From Chara braunii (Eukaryota > Streptophyta > Charophyceae > Charales > Characeae): DNA of 26,240 bases. A model generated the notes under the pieces. The model was given only the letters and a program-made list of their open reading frames with translations. It did not search any database and was not told where the DNA came from. The stretch is from NCBI GenBank assembly GCA_003427395.1, contig BFEA01000139.1, positions 2,807,488 to 2,833,727 of the forward strand. The letters are read 5' to 3'. How positions within the stretch are numbered: the first letter of the stretch is position 1; each line of letters starts with the position of its first letter. Shown piece by piece: positions 18,125-26,240 of the stretch. Position numbers and translations under genes: made by a program.

Positions 18125-19045
18125 ATGTACTTAGTTTTTGTCTCTGAAAAAGGGGAGGTCGTTAAAACACCCCCAGAGATAGAAAGTGTCGTCGCAAGAT
18201 ACCCTGATCTGTTTGAGGAGCCTTCAGGGGTCGTAGATAGGGAGGTTGTCCATGCCATAGAGATAGTTCCAAGGAGCAAGATACCCAAAGGAAGAATCTA
18301 TAGGATGGCACTGACCGAGTTAGACGAACTTCGGCAACAACTGAAAGAGCTCACAGAAAAGGGTTGGATACGGTCTAGCACCTCCCCCTTTGGCTCACCA
18401 GTCTTATTTGTCTCGAAGAAGAGGGGGACACTAAGGATGTGCATTGATTACAAGGGCCTCAATGCCATCATTGTTAAGAAAGCAGAGCCTCTGGATAGGG
18501 TGCAGGGATGTAAGTACTTTACCAAGATAGACTTAAAATTCGGCTACCATCAGATGCCATTAGACCAGAGGACCAGCGTACAACCACATTTCAAACCAGG
18601 TACGGTTTGTACGAGTTTGTGGTGATGCCCTTTGACCTTTGCAATGCGCCAGGTACATCCGAGCCCGCAATGAATAGGATTTTTCATGACTACTTAGATA
18701 AGTTCATTGCCGTGTACCTCGACGACATACTTATCTTTAGTAGAATAGTCGAGGAGCATGCCCAACATATAGAAACCGTATTTTCACTTCTACGACGACA
18801 CAAGTATAAGATTAACTTAGAGAAATGCGATTTTGGTTGCACTAACAGTCGAGGAGCATGCCCAACATGCAAAAACCGTATTTTCACTCCTATTACAACA
18901 CAAGTACAAAATTAACTTAGAGGAATGCGAGTTTGGTCGCACTAAAATCTTGTACTGGGGTCATGAGATATCCGCAGATGGGATAAGGCATGAAGATGCC
19001 AAGGTTGCAGCATTCGTGACTGGCCATGACCTCAGTCTGTGACTG
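18125..19045 (+). pseudogene. pol: Element D reverse transcriptase
   Basis: The fingers region runs from 18125 (VHAIEIVPRSKIPKGRIYRM, then GSPVLFVSKK, RMCIDYKGLN, KIDLKFGYHQ). A one-base loss in an A-run near 18593 shifts the phase. The palm continues YEFVVMPFDLCNAP and the catalytic YLDD (18715-18726). A 100-bp tandem duplication (18748-18847 and 18848-18947) then breaks the thumb. The second copy carries on into CEFGRTKILYWGHEISADGI. The connection region follows with further stops (TGA near 19027). The phrase order is that of Ty3/gypsy reverse transcriptase. Confidence 0.88.
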
Positions 19046-19595
19046 AGGTCAGATCTTTCATAGGGATGACCGGCTAATACCGCAATTTTGTAAAGAACTA
19101 TAGCATTGTGGCCTCCCCTTTGACTAATCTAACGTGCCTTGACACACCATGGGAATGAACCGACGAGTGTGAAGCTGCTTTCAAGCATTGAAGCATAATG
19201 ATCTCATGCACCATGAGATTCGGAGAGACCATTTGTTGTGACCAATGACGCAAGCCAATATGGCATTGGCGCAGTGCTGGCTCAACTAGAAGGGAATAAG
19301 TTAAGGTCAATCGAGTACACGAGTAAAAAGATGCCAGCTAAAAAGTTGGGGAAGTCAACCTGTGAACGGGAACTCTACGACCTTTATAAGGCACTTGTCC
19401 ACTGGATACACTATCTGTTGGGAAGGTTCTTCTATTTGAGAATTGGCCATCAGATACTCAAGTGGATCAAGACACCTGTTCTCTCCAACGCACTCAAACG
19501 CTGGATTGAAGTCATAGATCAATATGACTTCAAGCTAGATTACGTGAAATGAGAATATAGCAAGGTTGTTGATGCGCTATCACGTAGGGCAGACT
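19046..19595 (+). pseudogene. pol: Element D connection and RNase H
   Basis: EVRSFIGMTG, YRNFVKNYS and CEAAFKH mark the connection, with in-frame stops. RNase H follows: TNDASQYGIGAVLAQ (first Asp), SKKMPAKKLGKSTCERELYDL (Glu) and VVDALSRRADY (late Asp), over 19238-19595. One TGA near 19550 separates LDYVK from the last motif. Catalytic acidic residues are still visible, but the frame is broken. The role is removal of template RNA during cDNA synthesis. Confidence 0.82.
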
Positions 19596-19606
19596 ACCAA
19601 GGAGCG

Positions 19607-20486
19607 TTGAGTACGAAGTTTGGCATATCTGATGATGTAACTCGATCTTTGGTGGAAGCCTACAAGGAAGACCCCATCATGATGGACATCATCCGCAAAC
19701 TAGATGATAAGGATAAAGGAACATCTGACGAGTTTGTGGTGGTGGATGGTTTACTTTTCCTTGAGAATGTGCGGATTAAAAGATTGTGTATTCCATCTAC
19801 TAATTTTTTGCGTAGTTTATTTTAGGTGAGTGTCATGACGGAACATGTCATTTTGGTTACAAGAAGACTGGTGCAAATTTAGTACAACAATTTTGGTGGC
19901 CTAACATGCTGTGGACGATGCAAAGAAGTACGTACAGACCTGTCAAGTCTGTCAGCGGGATAAGCCACAAACTCAAGCCTCGCTTGGGTTACTCCCTTGC
20001 CCATTCCCGCTGGTCCGAGACAGAGCGTCTCCATGGACTTCATGGATACCCTCGTGACCAGCAAGAGTGGCAAGAGGCATATCTTTGTCATAGGCGATAG
20101 GTTTACTAAGTACACTAGACTAATTGCTATGCCTGAGACCACGAGGACAGATCATGTCATCAAGTTATTCATGGATAATTGGGTGCGTGATTTTGGATTG
20201 CCCAAGTCCATTGTTAGCGATAGAGATGTCTGTTTTACCAGCAAGATGTGGAAGAAGGTTGCAGAACGGATGGCCAGCCAACTCCAAATGACTTTTGGGA
20301 ATCATCCCTAAGCCAATGGGTAAGCTAAACAAATGAACCGAGTGGTGCAGCATCTGCTGAGGCATTACATTAAGCCCAACCAGGATGATTGGGATGAGAA
20401 GTTACCTCTCATCGCCAACCTGTACAACAAGGTTGTGCACAACACCACCGGCGTCATTTCGAATAAGCTGCATTTGGGGTGGAAGC
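19607..20486 (+). pseudogene. pol: Element D integrase, zinc and catalytic core
   Basis: An N-terminal helical stretch leads to an HHCC-type zinc domain split over three phases: ECHDGTCHFGYKKTGANLVQ (19828 on), WWPNM, then CQVCQRDK (19941-19964). The core retains VSMDFMDTLVTSKSGKRHIF (first Asp) and SIVSDRDVCF (second Asp). The third acidic position is lost: two TAA codons (20309-20311 and 20321-20323) surround ANG, and the expected Glu codon reads AAA, Lys, at 20327-20329. The frame then continues NRVVQHLLRHYIKPNQDDWD to LGWKPR, where element E cuts it at 20491. Confidence 0.85.
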
Positions 20487-20491
20487 CTAGA
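20487..20491. repeat. Target site duplication CTAGA, left copy
   Basis: CTAGA immediately precedes TGTTACATG of element E and recurs right after its end at 21809-21813. Confidence 0.9.
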
Positions 20492-20498
20492 TGTTACA

Positions 20499-20780
20499 TG
20501 TTGCGCCTGCAACAGGCTGCACGGGCCATTTCCAGGCCCGTGACGTTTTCAGGCCAAAAGCCTGAAAACAAGGGCCTACAAGCCCTATGTCATTTCAGCC
20601 TGAAAGCCTGAAAACAAGGGCCTACATGCCCTGTGTCGTTTTAGGCTAAATCAGGGCCTTTCCGGCCCTGAGTGTTTTCAGCCTGAAACTGAGGGCCATT
20701 TTCGGGCCCTCATCGGTTCGACCTGCCTTGAAACTCAGGCAACAAACCAGGGTTTCAGCACAGGCCATTTCGGGCCTGTT
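20499..20780 (+). repeat. Hairpin block in element E
   Basis: Hairpins in series: TGTTGC-GCCT-GCAACA (20499-20514), CACGGGCC...GGCCCGTG (20520-20542), GTTTTCAGGC-CAAAA-GCCTGAAAAC (20545-20569). Further stems of the recurring form GGGCC-(A)TTTC-GGCCC follow (CAGGGCC-TTTCC-GGCCCTG, GAGGGCC...GGGCCCTC, CAGGCC...GGGCCTG). The layout resembles the hairpin chain of element A, with different sequences. Confidence 0.8.
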
Positions 20781-20867
20781 TTCAAGACAACCCCTGGTTG
20801 AGCTTCAACGCCAGGGTCTGGCACGTTTCGGCATTTGGCAAGAGCAGCCTCCTGGACGGGCCAACAC

Positions 20868-20874
20868 TATATAG
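20868..20874 (+). promoter_or_regulatory. TATA box of element E
   Basis: CACTATATAGGACGGGCCC lies just after the hairpin block, in the position expected for a U3 promoter of an LTR. The start of transcription would be about 30 bp downstream. No other core element is evident. Confidence 0.5.
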
Positions 20875-21017
20875 GACGGGCCCGCCCTGCAGGCAGGCAG
20901 GTAGTTCCTAGGTACTTCCCAGACACTTCACGTGCAGTTCAGGAGACAGGAGGTAGTCTTCAGGATTCGGCAGCAGCACTCTGGAGGAGCGCTGCAGTAG
21001 TAGTTGTAGCGCTAGCC

Positions 21018-21110
21018 GTAGTCTTCAGCGTTGGGCGCTAGTAGTGTTAGCAGTAGTCTTCAACGTTGGGCGCTAGTTGCGTTAGCAGTAGCCTTCAGCG
21101 TTGGGCGCCA
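21018..21110. repeat. 35-bp tandem repeat in element E
   Basis: Units start at 21018, 21053 and 21088: GTAGTCTTCAGCGTTGGGCG then CTAGTAGTGTTAGCA, with two or three substitutions per copy. The third copy is partial. Confidence 0.85.
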
Positions 21111-21808
21111 TAGGAGCTAGAGCAGTACTAGAGAGAGAGAGATTGGGCGGAGGCCAGGGAGACTTACCTCCAGCGCCGTTGCTCCAGCTTCGTCTTCGAG
21201 GTACCTGCAGCACAACGCCAACTTCACAGGTTAGTACCTGGCATATGAGAGAGAGTTCTTCTTCTTCCTCTTCTCAGTCCACCATCTCCATCTCACCCTC
21301 TCGCTACCTGACTTCACTGCATCAGCAGACTATGAGAGAGAGAGAGAGCTTGGTGACATTTGGATCCAGACTCGACATTGGACTTCAGACATTTTGACGA
21401 GGGATTATTTGGGACTTGAAACGAAAACTTGGTGTTGACGACTTTCCCATCTCCCCCCTCCTCTTCTTCGTTTGTGCATGATCTGGACCTGGCACCTTCT
21501 TCCTGTGTATAGTGCCAGGCTCCCTTCACACTTTGTGATGAAAATGATGTATGTTGGGTCTGCATTGCAACATTGATTGGGCTAGTCATTCTGCTACGCT
21601 ATCTTGCACTACGTGATAGAGGTCAGTTTCGGTCGAATCAAGACTTGTATCTAAGTCTTCCCTGCGTTATAAAGCACCATGTTTGTATGTATCAGAATGT
21701 ACATTGCTTGTAGAGATTCTACTTGCACTGCATTGTCCATTCAGTTCTTTTCATCACATTGCGGATCCTCGGGTTTTATATGTACATCGCCCAACTGGGC
21801 ATGTAACA

Positions 21809-22264
21809 CTAGATCTGCTCTATACTTCCTCCTGCCTGAAAACCGATCTGCTGCAACTCCTGGAACCACAGAATTTGGTGTCTAGTATGAGAAGTTGCTG
21901 CAGCAAGTTGTCGAGCACATTAAGAAATCTCAAGAAGCAACGATTGCTTCTGAGAACAACATCCACGACAGTCCACATTTTAGGTAGGGGAACGTGTCTG
22001 GGTTAAGTGTAGTGAGCTAGGACAGGAATTCGACATCTCTAGGAAACTAGTGCCTCGATACTTGGTCCTCGGGAAGTCTTGGATATCGTGGGTAGTGATC
22101 TGGATGCTCCCTCGTATGTCATTCGAATCCCTGGTCACTTGCGCACTTACCCTGTGTTTCACGCCTCAAAGCTTGCACATTTCGCTGAGACGCAGCAGTT
22201 CCTATCAAGGAAATCAATGTTGGCCCCAACCATGGATGCCCACGTGGACGTCGACGATATTTGA
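21809..22264 (+). pseudogene. pol: Element D integrase C-terminal region after insertion
   Basis: Coding sequence resumes after the second CTAGA: YFLLPENRSAATPGTTEFGV, then a TAG, YEKLLQQVVEHIKKSQEAT, several stops and phase shifts, then DIVGSDLDAPSYVIRIPGHL and YPVFHASKLAHFAETQQF (22079-22260). This is the integrase C-terminal region with its SH3-like strands and HASKL-type motif. A TGA at 22262 separates it from the tail and is explained by CGA to TGA. Confidence 0.8.
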
Positions 22265-22459
22265 GAGCACAGAGACATGCCTGTTCCTAAGCCTCTAGGT
22301 AGAGGAAAACCGCCAAAACCCAAGAGGGAGTACAGGGTAAGATTCCGGCTTCATACGGATCCAAAACAAGACCGATGGTTCACCAGAGAGGATCTGGTTG
22401 AAACAGCACCTCAGATTGTAGACTATGAGAGAAAGTTAAAGGGTAAGGCTCCTGCTTAA
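22265..22459 (+). pseudogene. Element D chromodomain-like C-terminal tail
   Basis: About 60 codons, RGKPPKPKREYRVRFRL then QDRWFTREDLVETAPQIVDY, form a basic lead-in followed by a YRVRF...W...L pattern. This recalls the chromodomain that ends chromovirus integrases and directs insertion into heterochromatin. The aromatic cage is not complete, so I call it only chromodomain-like. It ends with TAA overlapping the polypurine tract. Confidence 0.6.
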
Positions 22460-22470
22460 GGGGGATGGAA
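22457..22470 (+). other. Polypurine tract of element D
   Basis: AAGGGGGATGGAA abuts TGCGAGG, the start of the 3' LTR. Purine tracts in this place prime plus-strand DNA synthesis in LTR retroelements. Confidence 0.75.
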
Positions 22471-23310
22471 TGCGAGGAATGAGCCCTCGCGGGGCCCTTA
22501 TCAGACATGCACATGCTCTAGGCTAAGGCCCCCAGCAAGCCCTGTGCCCGCCCTAAGTGAAGGCGCGCCTGATATTCACAAGAGGCCAAAATTTGACATT
22601 TTTCCATATGTGGGTACTCAGACAGTTGTAGCACGCGAGTTGGTTACAGGGAAACGTGAGCCTTCAGGCTCTTTCCATAACAAGGGTTGTGCTGCACAGT
22701 TGAGCCCACGGCCGGGTGGTTGCGCCCTTGGCACACGCAATGTGAGGCTGACACGTCACTCAGTGGCTGCGAACGAATGAGAAAGCAGCATTGTCGTCAC
22801 ACAACTGCTGCGAACCAAAGAGAGTGAGGCAAACGCTTGTGCCTGGACGTCAGCCTGAATGAGCCTAACTGAATAGGGCCCAGGCCCTTAACTGTGGAAA
22901 TGGGCCGGGGCGCAGACACTAGGGTCCGACTGGAAGCTACTGGAAGCCTCTCCAGCCAGGCCAAGACTGGGCAGCCCATTGTCAGGCATTTTAGCCTAGT
23001 TAGGCAATGCGGACACGCTGCTGCATGAGAGCGCAAGCGTTTGCATGCACTATGCTGCCTGGGGCACGCGCGGGCGCTAAGTGGTGTGGGGCGTTGTAGG
23101 GCAGCAGGGCGCCAAGCGGTCATAGCCGAGCTGCAGGGGCGCGGGCAGGTGATGAGGCGAAGGTGGTCTTCAGGGAAGGAGGCGCGGGTGTGGGTGGACA
23201 AGGTCTGATGAGGGGATGCGTGAGAACATACGTGGTGTATGCGGGAGGTCGGCGTTGGTGTTGACGTCATGTACATTGGTCTTCGTCGTCGAAGTGAGCC
23301 TGTTGCATGA
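22471..23310 (+). repeat. 3' LTR of element D
   Basis: It begins TGCGAGGAATGAGCCCTCGC straight after the polypurine tract. The block at 9225-10124 is its diverged inverted relative, alignable to about 23310 (GTACATTGGTCTTCG). The true 3' end (CA plus target duplication) was not located and may lie further on, so the right border is approximate. Open frames inside it on either strand are not genes. Confidence 0.72.
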
Positions 23311-23546
23311 ACTTAGATAAACTAGATAGGATGAGTAGAGTAGGCTGGGCGCTGGGCGCCGGACATTAGGAGCGACATTGAATATTGCGTTGGTGTGGCC
23401 TAAGGGCTTGGATATTGGCTCACGAGTTCATTGTATCGCTCTTATTTGGATGGAATCTTGGTGCATTTGAGCTATCTGGTTGTTACATGACCATCTGGAC
23501 TTCTACGTGATTTTGCAGCTTGGTTTTCTGTTTATCACTCTCGCTC
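23311..23546. other. No recognisable gene
   Basis: Unassigned DNA between the detectable end of the LTR similarity and an (AT) microsatellite. It may include the rest of the LTR. Confidence 0.5.
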
Positions 23547-23570
23547 ATATATATATATATATATATATTG
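23547..23570. repeat. (AT)n microsatellite
   Basis: About twelve AT dinucleotides, followed by TTGTCACA. A shorter ATATATATTGTCACAG recurs near 23878. Confidence 0.9.
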
Positions 23571-23574
23571 TCAC

Positions 23575-24330
23575 ATGAATATGAGAGCGCAAAGCCGAAA
23601 AAAACAGAAGAAAACAAGAAAAAAAATCATTCATTTTTTTATCTTCTTTCTTACAATTCCCCCTGTTCAGAACCTCTTGCGTACAAGGCCGCCCACGTGG
23701 ATGTAGGTTGAGCGCCGGCTGCCCCCACTCCCGTGTGTCATATCGACCCACTTGCACACAGCCAAAGGGCAAAGAGGCAAAGAAAAGAGGAAGGGAACAA
23801 CCAAATACAACAAAACAGGGGGCAACAAGCAATAACACCAAAAACGGATCCTAGATGACAAGTCCCACATGCAAGCATATATATTGTCACAGAACTATTG
23901 ACTAAGAGCGTAAGCACGTGAAATAGAAGAAGAAATAAGATGAGCGAAGAGAAAAAGAGACAAACAAACCAGAATGACACAAAATAGTGCCCTCTTATTC
24001 TTTGTTTCACGGTATTATTATTTCTTTCAGTGTTTTGCAAAAAAAAATACACTGAATCAAAGGATAAAAATCAAAAACAAAGACACATTGAAATCATTCA
24101 GTTTCTCAATCTTCTTAAAGCCTCCTCCACTGTGCCTCTAACGTACAAGGCTCGCCACGTTGATGAAGTTAAGCGCGAGCTGCCCCCATCCCCGTATGCC
24201 ATAACAGCCCACTTGCACGCTATGGGAAAGAGGCAGAGTCAAGGAAGAGGTGTTAAACACAAGGAAGAGAGGAGCAGAAAAGGAAAACCAATAGGCAAAG
24301 GGAGAAAAAATAAAAAATGTTGACACAAAC
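23575..24330. repeat. Direct duplication, about 462-bp spacing
   Basis: A segment with GTACAAGGCC, CCCACGTGGATG, GAGCGCCGGCTGCCCCCA and CCCACTTGCACAC (23675-23760) recurs at 24138-24225 with roughly 80% visible identity. Similar A-rich lead-ins precede both. It is an old tandem duplication or two copies of an unknown repeat. It lies 3' of the minus-strand Josephin gene. Confidence 0.7.
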
Positions 24331-24661
24331 ACCTTCTTTATTTTACTGCATTCTTCTTTTTTTTACTACATTCTTCTTTCTTTCACAGTTTTGCAGTTTT
24401 GGTGAAGAGTCTACCACGTTCGCTTTTCAGCGCACCTGCACTTCCTTCTTCATTTTTCATCCTCATTTTCACCCTTCGGACTTTTCTTTTGAGGGTGTTA
24501 GGGTGCAAGGTACAAATAAAGTAAAATGATACAAACTTATGCACTTCTTTTACTGCATTCTTCACAGTTTTGAAGTTTAAGTGAAGGGTTCCCCACCTTT
24601 GCACATTCTTGTACACTCTTTTCAGCGCACCTGCACATTTTTGTTAGGGTGCAAGGTACGT
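24330..24661. repeat. Duplicated segment just 3' of the Josephin gene
   Basis: Two copies of a block containing TTTTACTGCATTCTTC, CACAGTTTTG, TTTTCAGCGCACCTGCAC and TTAGGGTGCAAGGTAC. The first ends near 24514 and the second near 24660, with internal length differences (offsets of 195 and 146 bp for two landmarks). The second copy abuts the stop codon of the minus-strand gene. It could be 3' UTR or repeat end sequence. Confidence 0.7.
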
Positions 24662-25085
24662 CTAAGTAAGACCCTCACGACAGATAGGACAACTGTCATA
24701 AGGATGCGGCCGATGGTAGCAGCCCTCCCACCGATCTACAGGATGAAAACCATTCAGGTAAGCAACTTCGTCACAACAAGAGCTAGGGCGGCTAACATTA
24801 ACCATACCTCTGAAGCACGCACGACAGAGGGCATGCCGGTTGCAGGCCATGACGATTGTGGGACGTTCACCATCACAGTCAAGTGCACATTCGCTATAGC
24901 GCCCGCAGGCACAGACGGGACATACTGCATCTGGATGTAGAGGGTGTTCACAATCCGGATACAGGTGACATCCCTGCTGACAGTGGGCCCGAAAAATTAT
25001 ACGGTTGTAGTGATGTCGACAAAGTCGATGCTTTCCACAACCAAGTGTAACTGTGTCAGTGATCTCACAAAGAAGGAGGTCACAA
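24662..25085 (-). other. Tandem RING-like zinc modules
   Basis: Module 1 shows C-x4-C, then C-x2-H-x2-C-x2-H, C-x3-C and HPDAVCPVC. Module 2 shows C-x3-C, then MACNRHALCRAC, paired Cys, and HPYDSCPIC. Order and spacing resemble RING fingers of ubiquitin ligases, with a wider first Cys pair than the usual C-x2-C. The two modules look like duplicates of each other. Ubiquitin-ligase activity is an inference. Confidence 0.6.
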
Positions 25086-25129
25086 GGTGTTAGTGCAGCA
25101 TGTGGGGGAATAAGGATTACAGCAGACAC

Positions 25130-25375
25130 GGTGACAGACATGGAGGTAGGCACGGAGACAGACACAGAAACGGGCATGGAGACAGGTGTGGAGGCAGGCA
25201 CAGAGACAGGTGCAGAGGCGAGGACGGAAGTACACGTGGTACCCATAGAGTCAGTAATCTGGAAGGAGACAGACACAAAAACAGGCATTGAGACACGTAC
25301 GGAGGCAGGCATAGAGATAGACGTAGAAGCGGGCATGGAAGTACATGAGGTACCCATAGGGTCAATGACCTGGAA
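25130..25375. repeat. 111-bp duplication and minisatellite in linker
   Basis: TACCCATAG occurs at 25240 and 25351, exactly 111 bp apart. Each is followed by a related phrase (TCAGTAATCTGGAA and GTCAATGACCTGGAA). Between them short units of the type GGCATGGAGACAG recur. 111 is a multiple of three, so the minus-strand frame is preserved and encodes SMPVSV-like repeats. Confidence 0.82.
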
Positions 25376-26240
25376 CAGTTGCAGGTTAGGGTAATTACAC
25401 ACGAGATCACAGATGGCGGTAATAGTTTGCACCATAGCACCGCCATTCCATAATTCCCAAGAACCAGATGCACGGACAAGAGCGGTGTAGTGGCCATGAG
25501 CATGTAGAATATAGGCACAAATGCGCGAACAATGGTCCGGGTCGCCACCCGAAGGGGCTCGCTGCATATCAAGCCGGCGCCTTATCAAAGCAGTCTCCAA
25601 AACAGAGATATTGAATCCCCCATGTCGAGTGTAATTACTATCCTGTGGGGGATGCAGAGTCAGGTTATCGCCATATAACTACGTTCCTGAGCATCAAGAT
25701 CGGAAGCAATGGCCAAGAAATCAGCGTGAGTATATGGTTTCTGGCGATAGGCTTGTAGGCATATGTAAGTAGCAGCGAGGCCACACAGATTTGGTGGAGG
25801 CTGGTCAGGCGGATTTTTTACAGAATCTCCTACAGTCCCCTTGCCAAGTTCATCCTCGGATGGCCCCTCGCCATCATCCCTCCTGTTTTGTGTTTGCCGC
25901 ATTGCAGAAAGGTCTGCAATCGAAGAGCGTTGCATGCGTGGTAAGGATGCTTGGGGCGGCAAAAGACGGGGACGGGACGTTGGGGAGGGCCGTGGTGGGG
26001 AGAATGAACGGGTTCTTCTTCATCCAAGAACAGAGGTGGAGGAAAGGGGAGTAAGTTGAGGTTGGGAAGTAGGTCGAAGTCGTCGTCTAGGACGACGAAG
26101 TAGGCTTTCTGCAAGGGCAGAACATGATGACGGAGTCTGTGTGGACGAAGTGGTTTGTGGATTAGGAAGAGGGGTAACGGATGGAGACAAAACCAGGGGA
26201 GGTAGGAGTGGTGAAGACAGGGGTGGTAGAGTAGTCGGAA

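Larger units (their letters stand above)
20492..21808 (+). mobile_element. Element E: solo-LTR-like insertion in integrase
   Basis: A 1317-bp insertion with perfect 9-bp inverted ends TGTTACATG...CATGTAACA and a perfect 5-bp target duplication CTAGA. The size, TG/CA ends and 5-bp duplication fit a solo LTR. The first ~280 bp is a block of hairpins. A TATA box at 20868 follows, then a 35-bp tandem repeat and AG-rich DNA. No gene is seen. Its short frames overlap in several phases and look non-coding. Integrase sequence resumes right after the second CTAGA. Confidence 0.9.
15670..22470 (+). mobile_element. Element D: degenerate Ty3/gypsy retrotransposon (internal region)
   Basis: Domains occur in the order Gag, CCHC knuckle, protease, reverse transcriptase, RNase H, integrase, chromodomain-like tail, which is the Ty3/gypsy order. 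The internal region ends in a polypurine tract at the start of the 3' LTR (22471). Many stops and frameshifts split it, so it is not autonomous. Element E (20492-21808) interrupts the integrase region. Its 5' LTR is not in the window in the expected position. Confidence 0.9.
24662..26240 (-). pseudogene. Josephin-domain deubiquitinase with two RING-like modules, 5' partial
   Basis: The gene enters from the right edge. A Ser/Pro/Thr- and Arg-rich N-terminus (to about 25815) has a TGA at 26020-26022, likely CGA changed to TGA. The Josephin fold follows: NLCGLAATYICLQ with catalytic Cys (codon 25785-25783), ADFLAIASDLDAQER, GGFNISVLETAL, GHYTALV with catalytic His, and WELWNG with the Asn position. 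Josephin proteases remove ubiquitin. A frameshift at 25678-25660, probably an extra AT in TATAT, splits the domain. Next comes a Ser/Pro/Val linker made of a 37-residue duplication, then two Cys/His modules ending CPVC and CPIC (24662-25085). The lesions suggest a pseudogene. An unusual intron is less likely. Confidence 0.72.

Noticed and set aside
25642-25681. 40-bp GT-AG intron in the Josephin domain
   Set aside because: Too short for a typical plant intron, and joining at these sites creates an immediate stop codon. A dinucleotide indel explains the frames better.

Overview
The window is eukaryotic, transposon-dominated DNA. It holds decayed Ty3/gypsy-type retrotransposons, 91-bp satellite repeats, microsatellites, an antisense U6 snRNA remnant and one Josephin-type deubiquitinase gene. 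The U6 remnant has the green-lineage 5' hairpin followed by ACATCCG, an intact ACAGAGA box and the AGC triad. I infer a land plant or streptophyte alga. A Chara-like alga would fit the retroelement style, but I cannot prove it. No bacterial operons, rRNA, intact tRNA or CRISPR were seen, and most reading frames are broken.

Layout. 1-430: poly-T, a TTC microsatellite and a weak coding-like stretch. 441-901 and 5897-7860: one 91-bp satellite array, split by element A (902-5896), which has TGTCG...CGACA ends and a GCGG target duplication. Element A carries a chain of strong hairpins (4025-4541), a textbook type III hammerhead ribozyme (4574-4626), an antisense U6 remnant (4681-4749) and a structured 3' domain with a poly(A) signal. 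7981-8032: (CT)n. 9225-10124: an LTR-like block in inverted orientation relative to the LTR at 22471. 10125-10700: AT-rich DNA. 10703-15050: retroelement C (Gag, zinc knuckle, start of protease), cut by element B (11314-13343), a shorter relative of A. 15105-15669: a junction with one Cys-rich minus-strand reading frame. 15670-22470: retroelement D (Gag, protease, reverse transcriptase, RNase H, integrase, chromodomain-like tail), followed by a polypurine tract and a 3' LTR. Its integrase region is split by element E (20492-21808), a 1317-bp solo-LTR-like insertion with a perfect 5-bp target duplication. 23560-24660: direct duplications. 24662-26240, minus strand: a Josephin protease with a repetitive linker and two RING-like Cys/His modules, carrying one nonsense codon and one frameshift and running off the window.

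How it fits together. Three insertions (A into satellite, B into gag, E into integrase) can each be removed on paper to leave a continuous target, which gives a clear nesting history. Diagnostic lesions in C and D are largely C-to-T or G-to-A changes, as expected for methylated, silenced repeats.

The most unusual signal is the A/B family. These non-coding elements share a series of RNA hairpins whose stems differ between copies by compensatory changes. They also share U6-derived antisense pieces, and copy A has a self-cleaving ribozyme. This looks like a structure-rich, non-autonomous retroelement or very long LTR.
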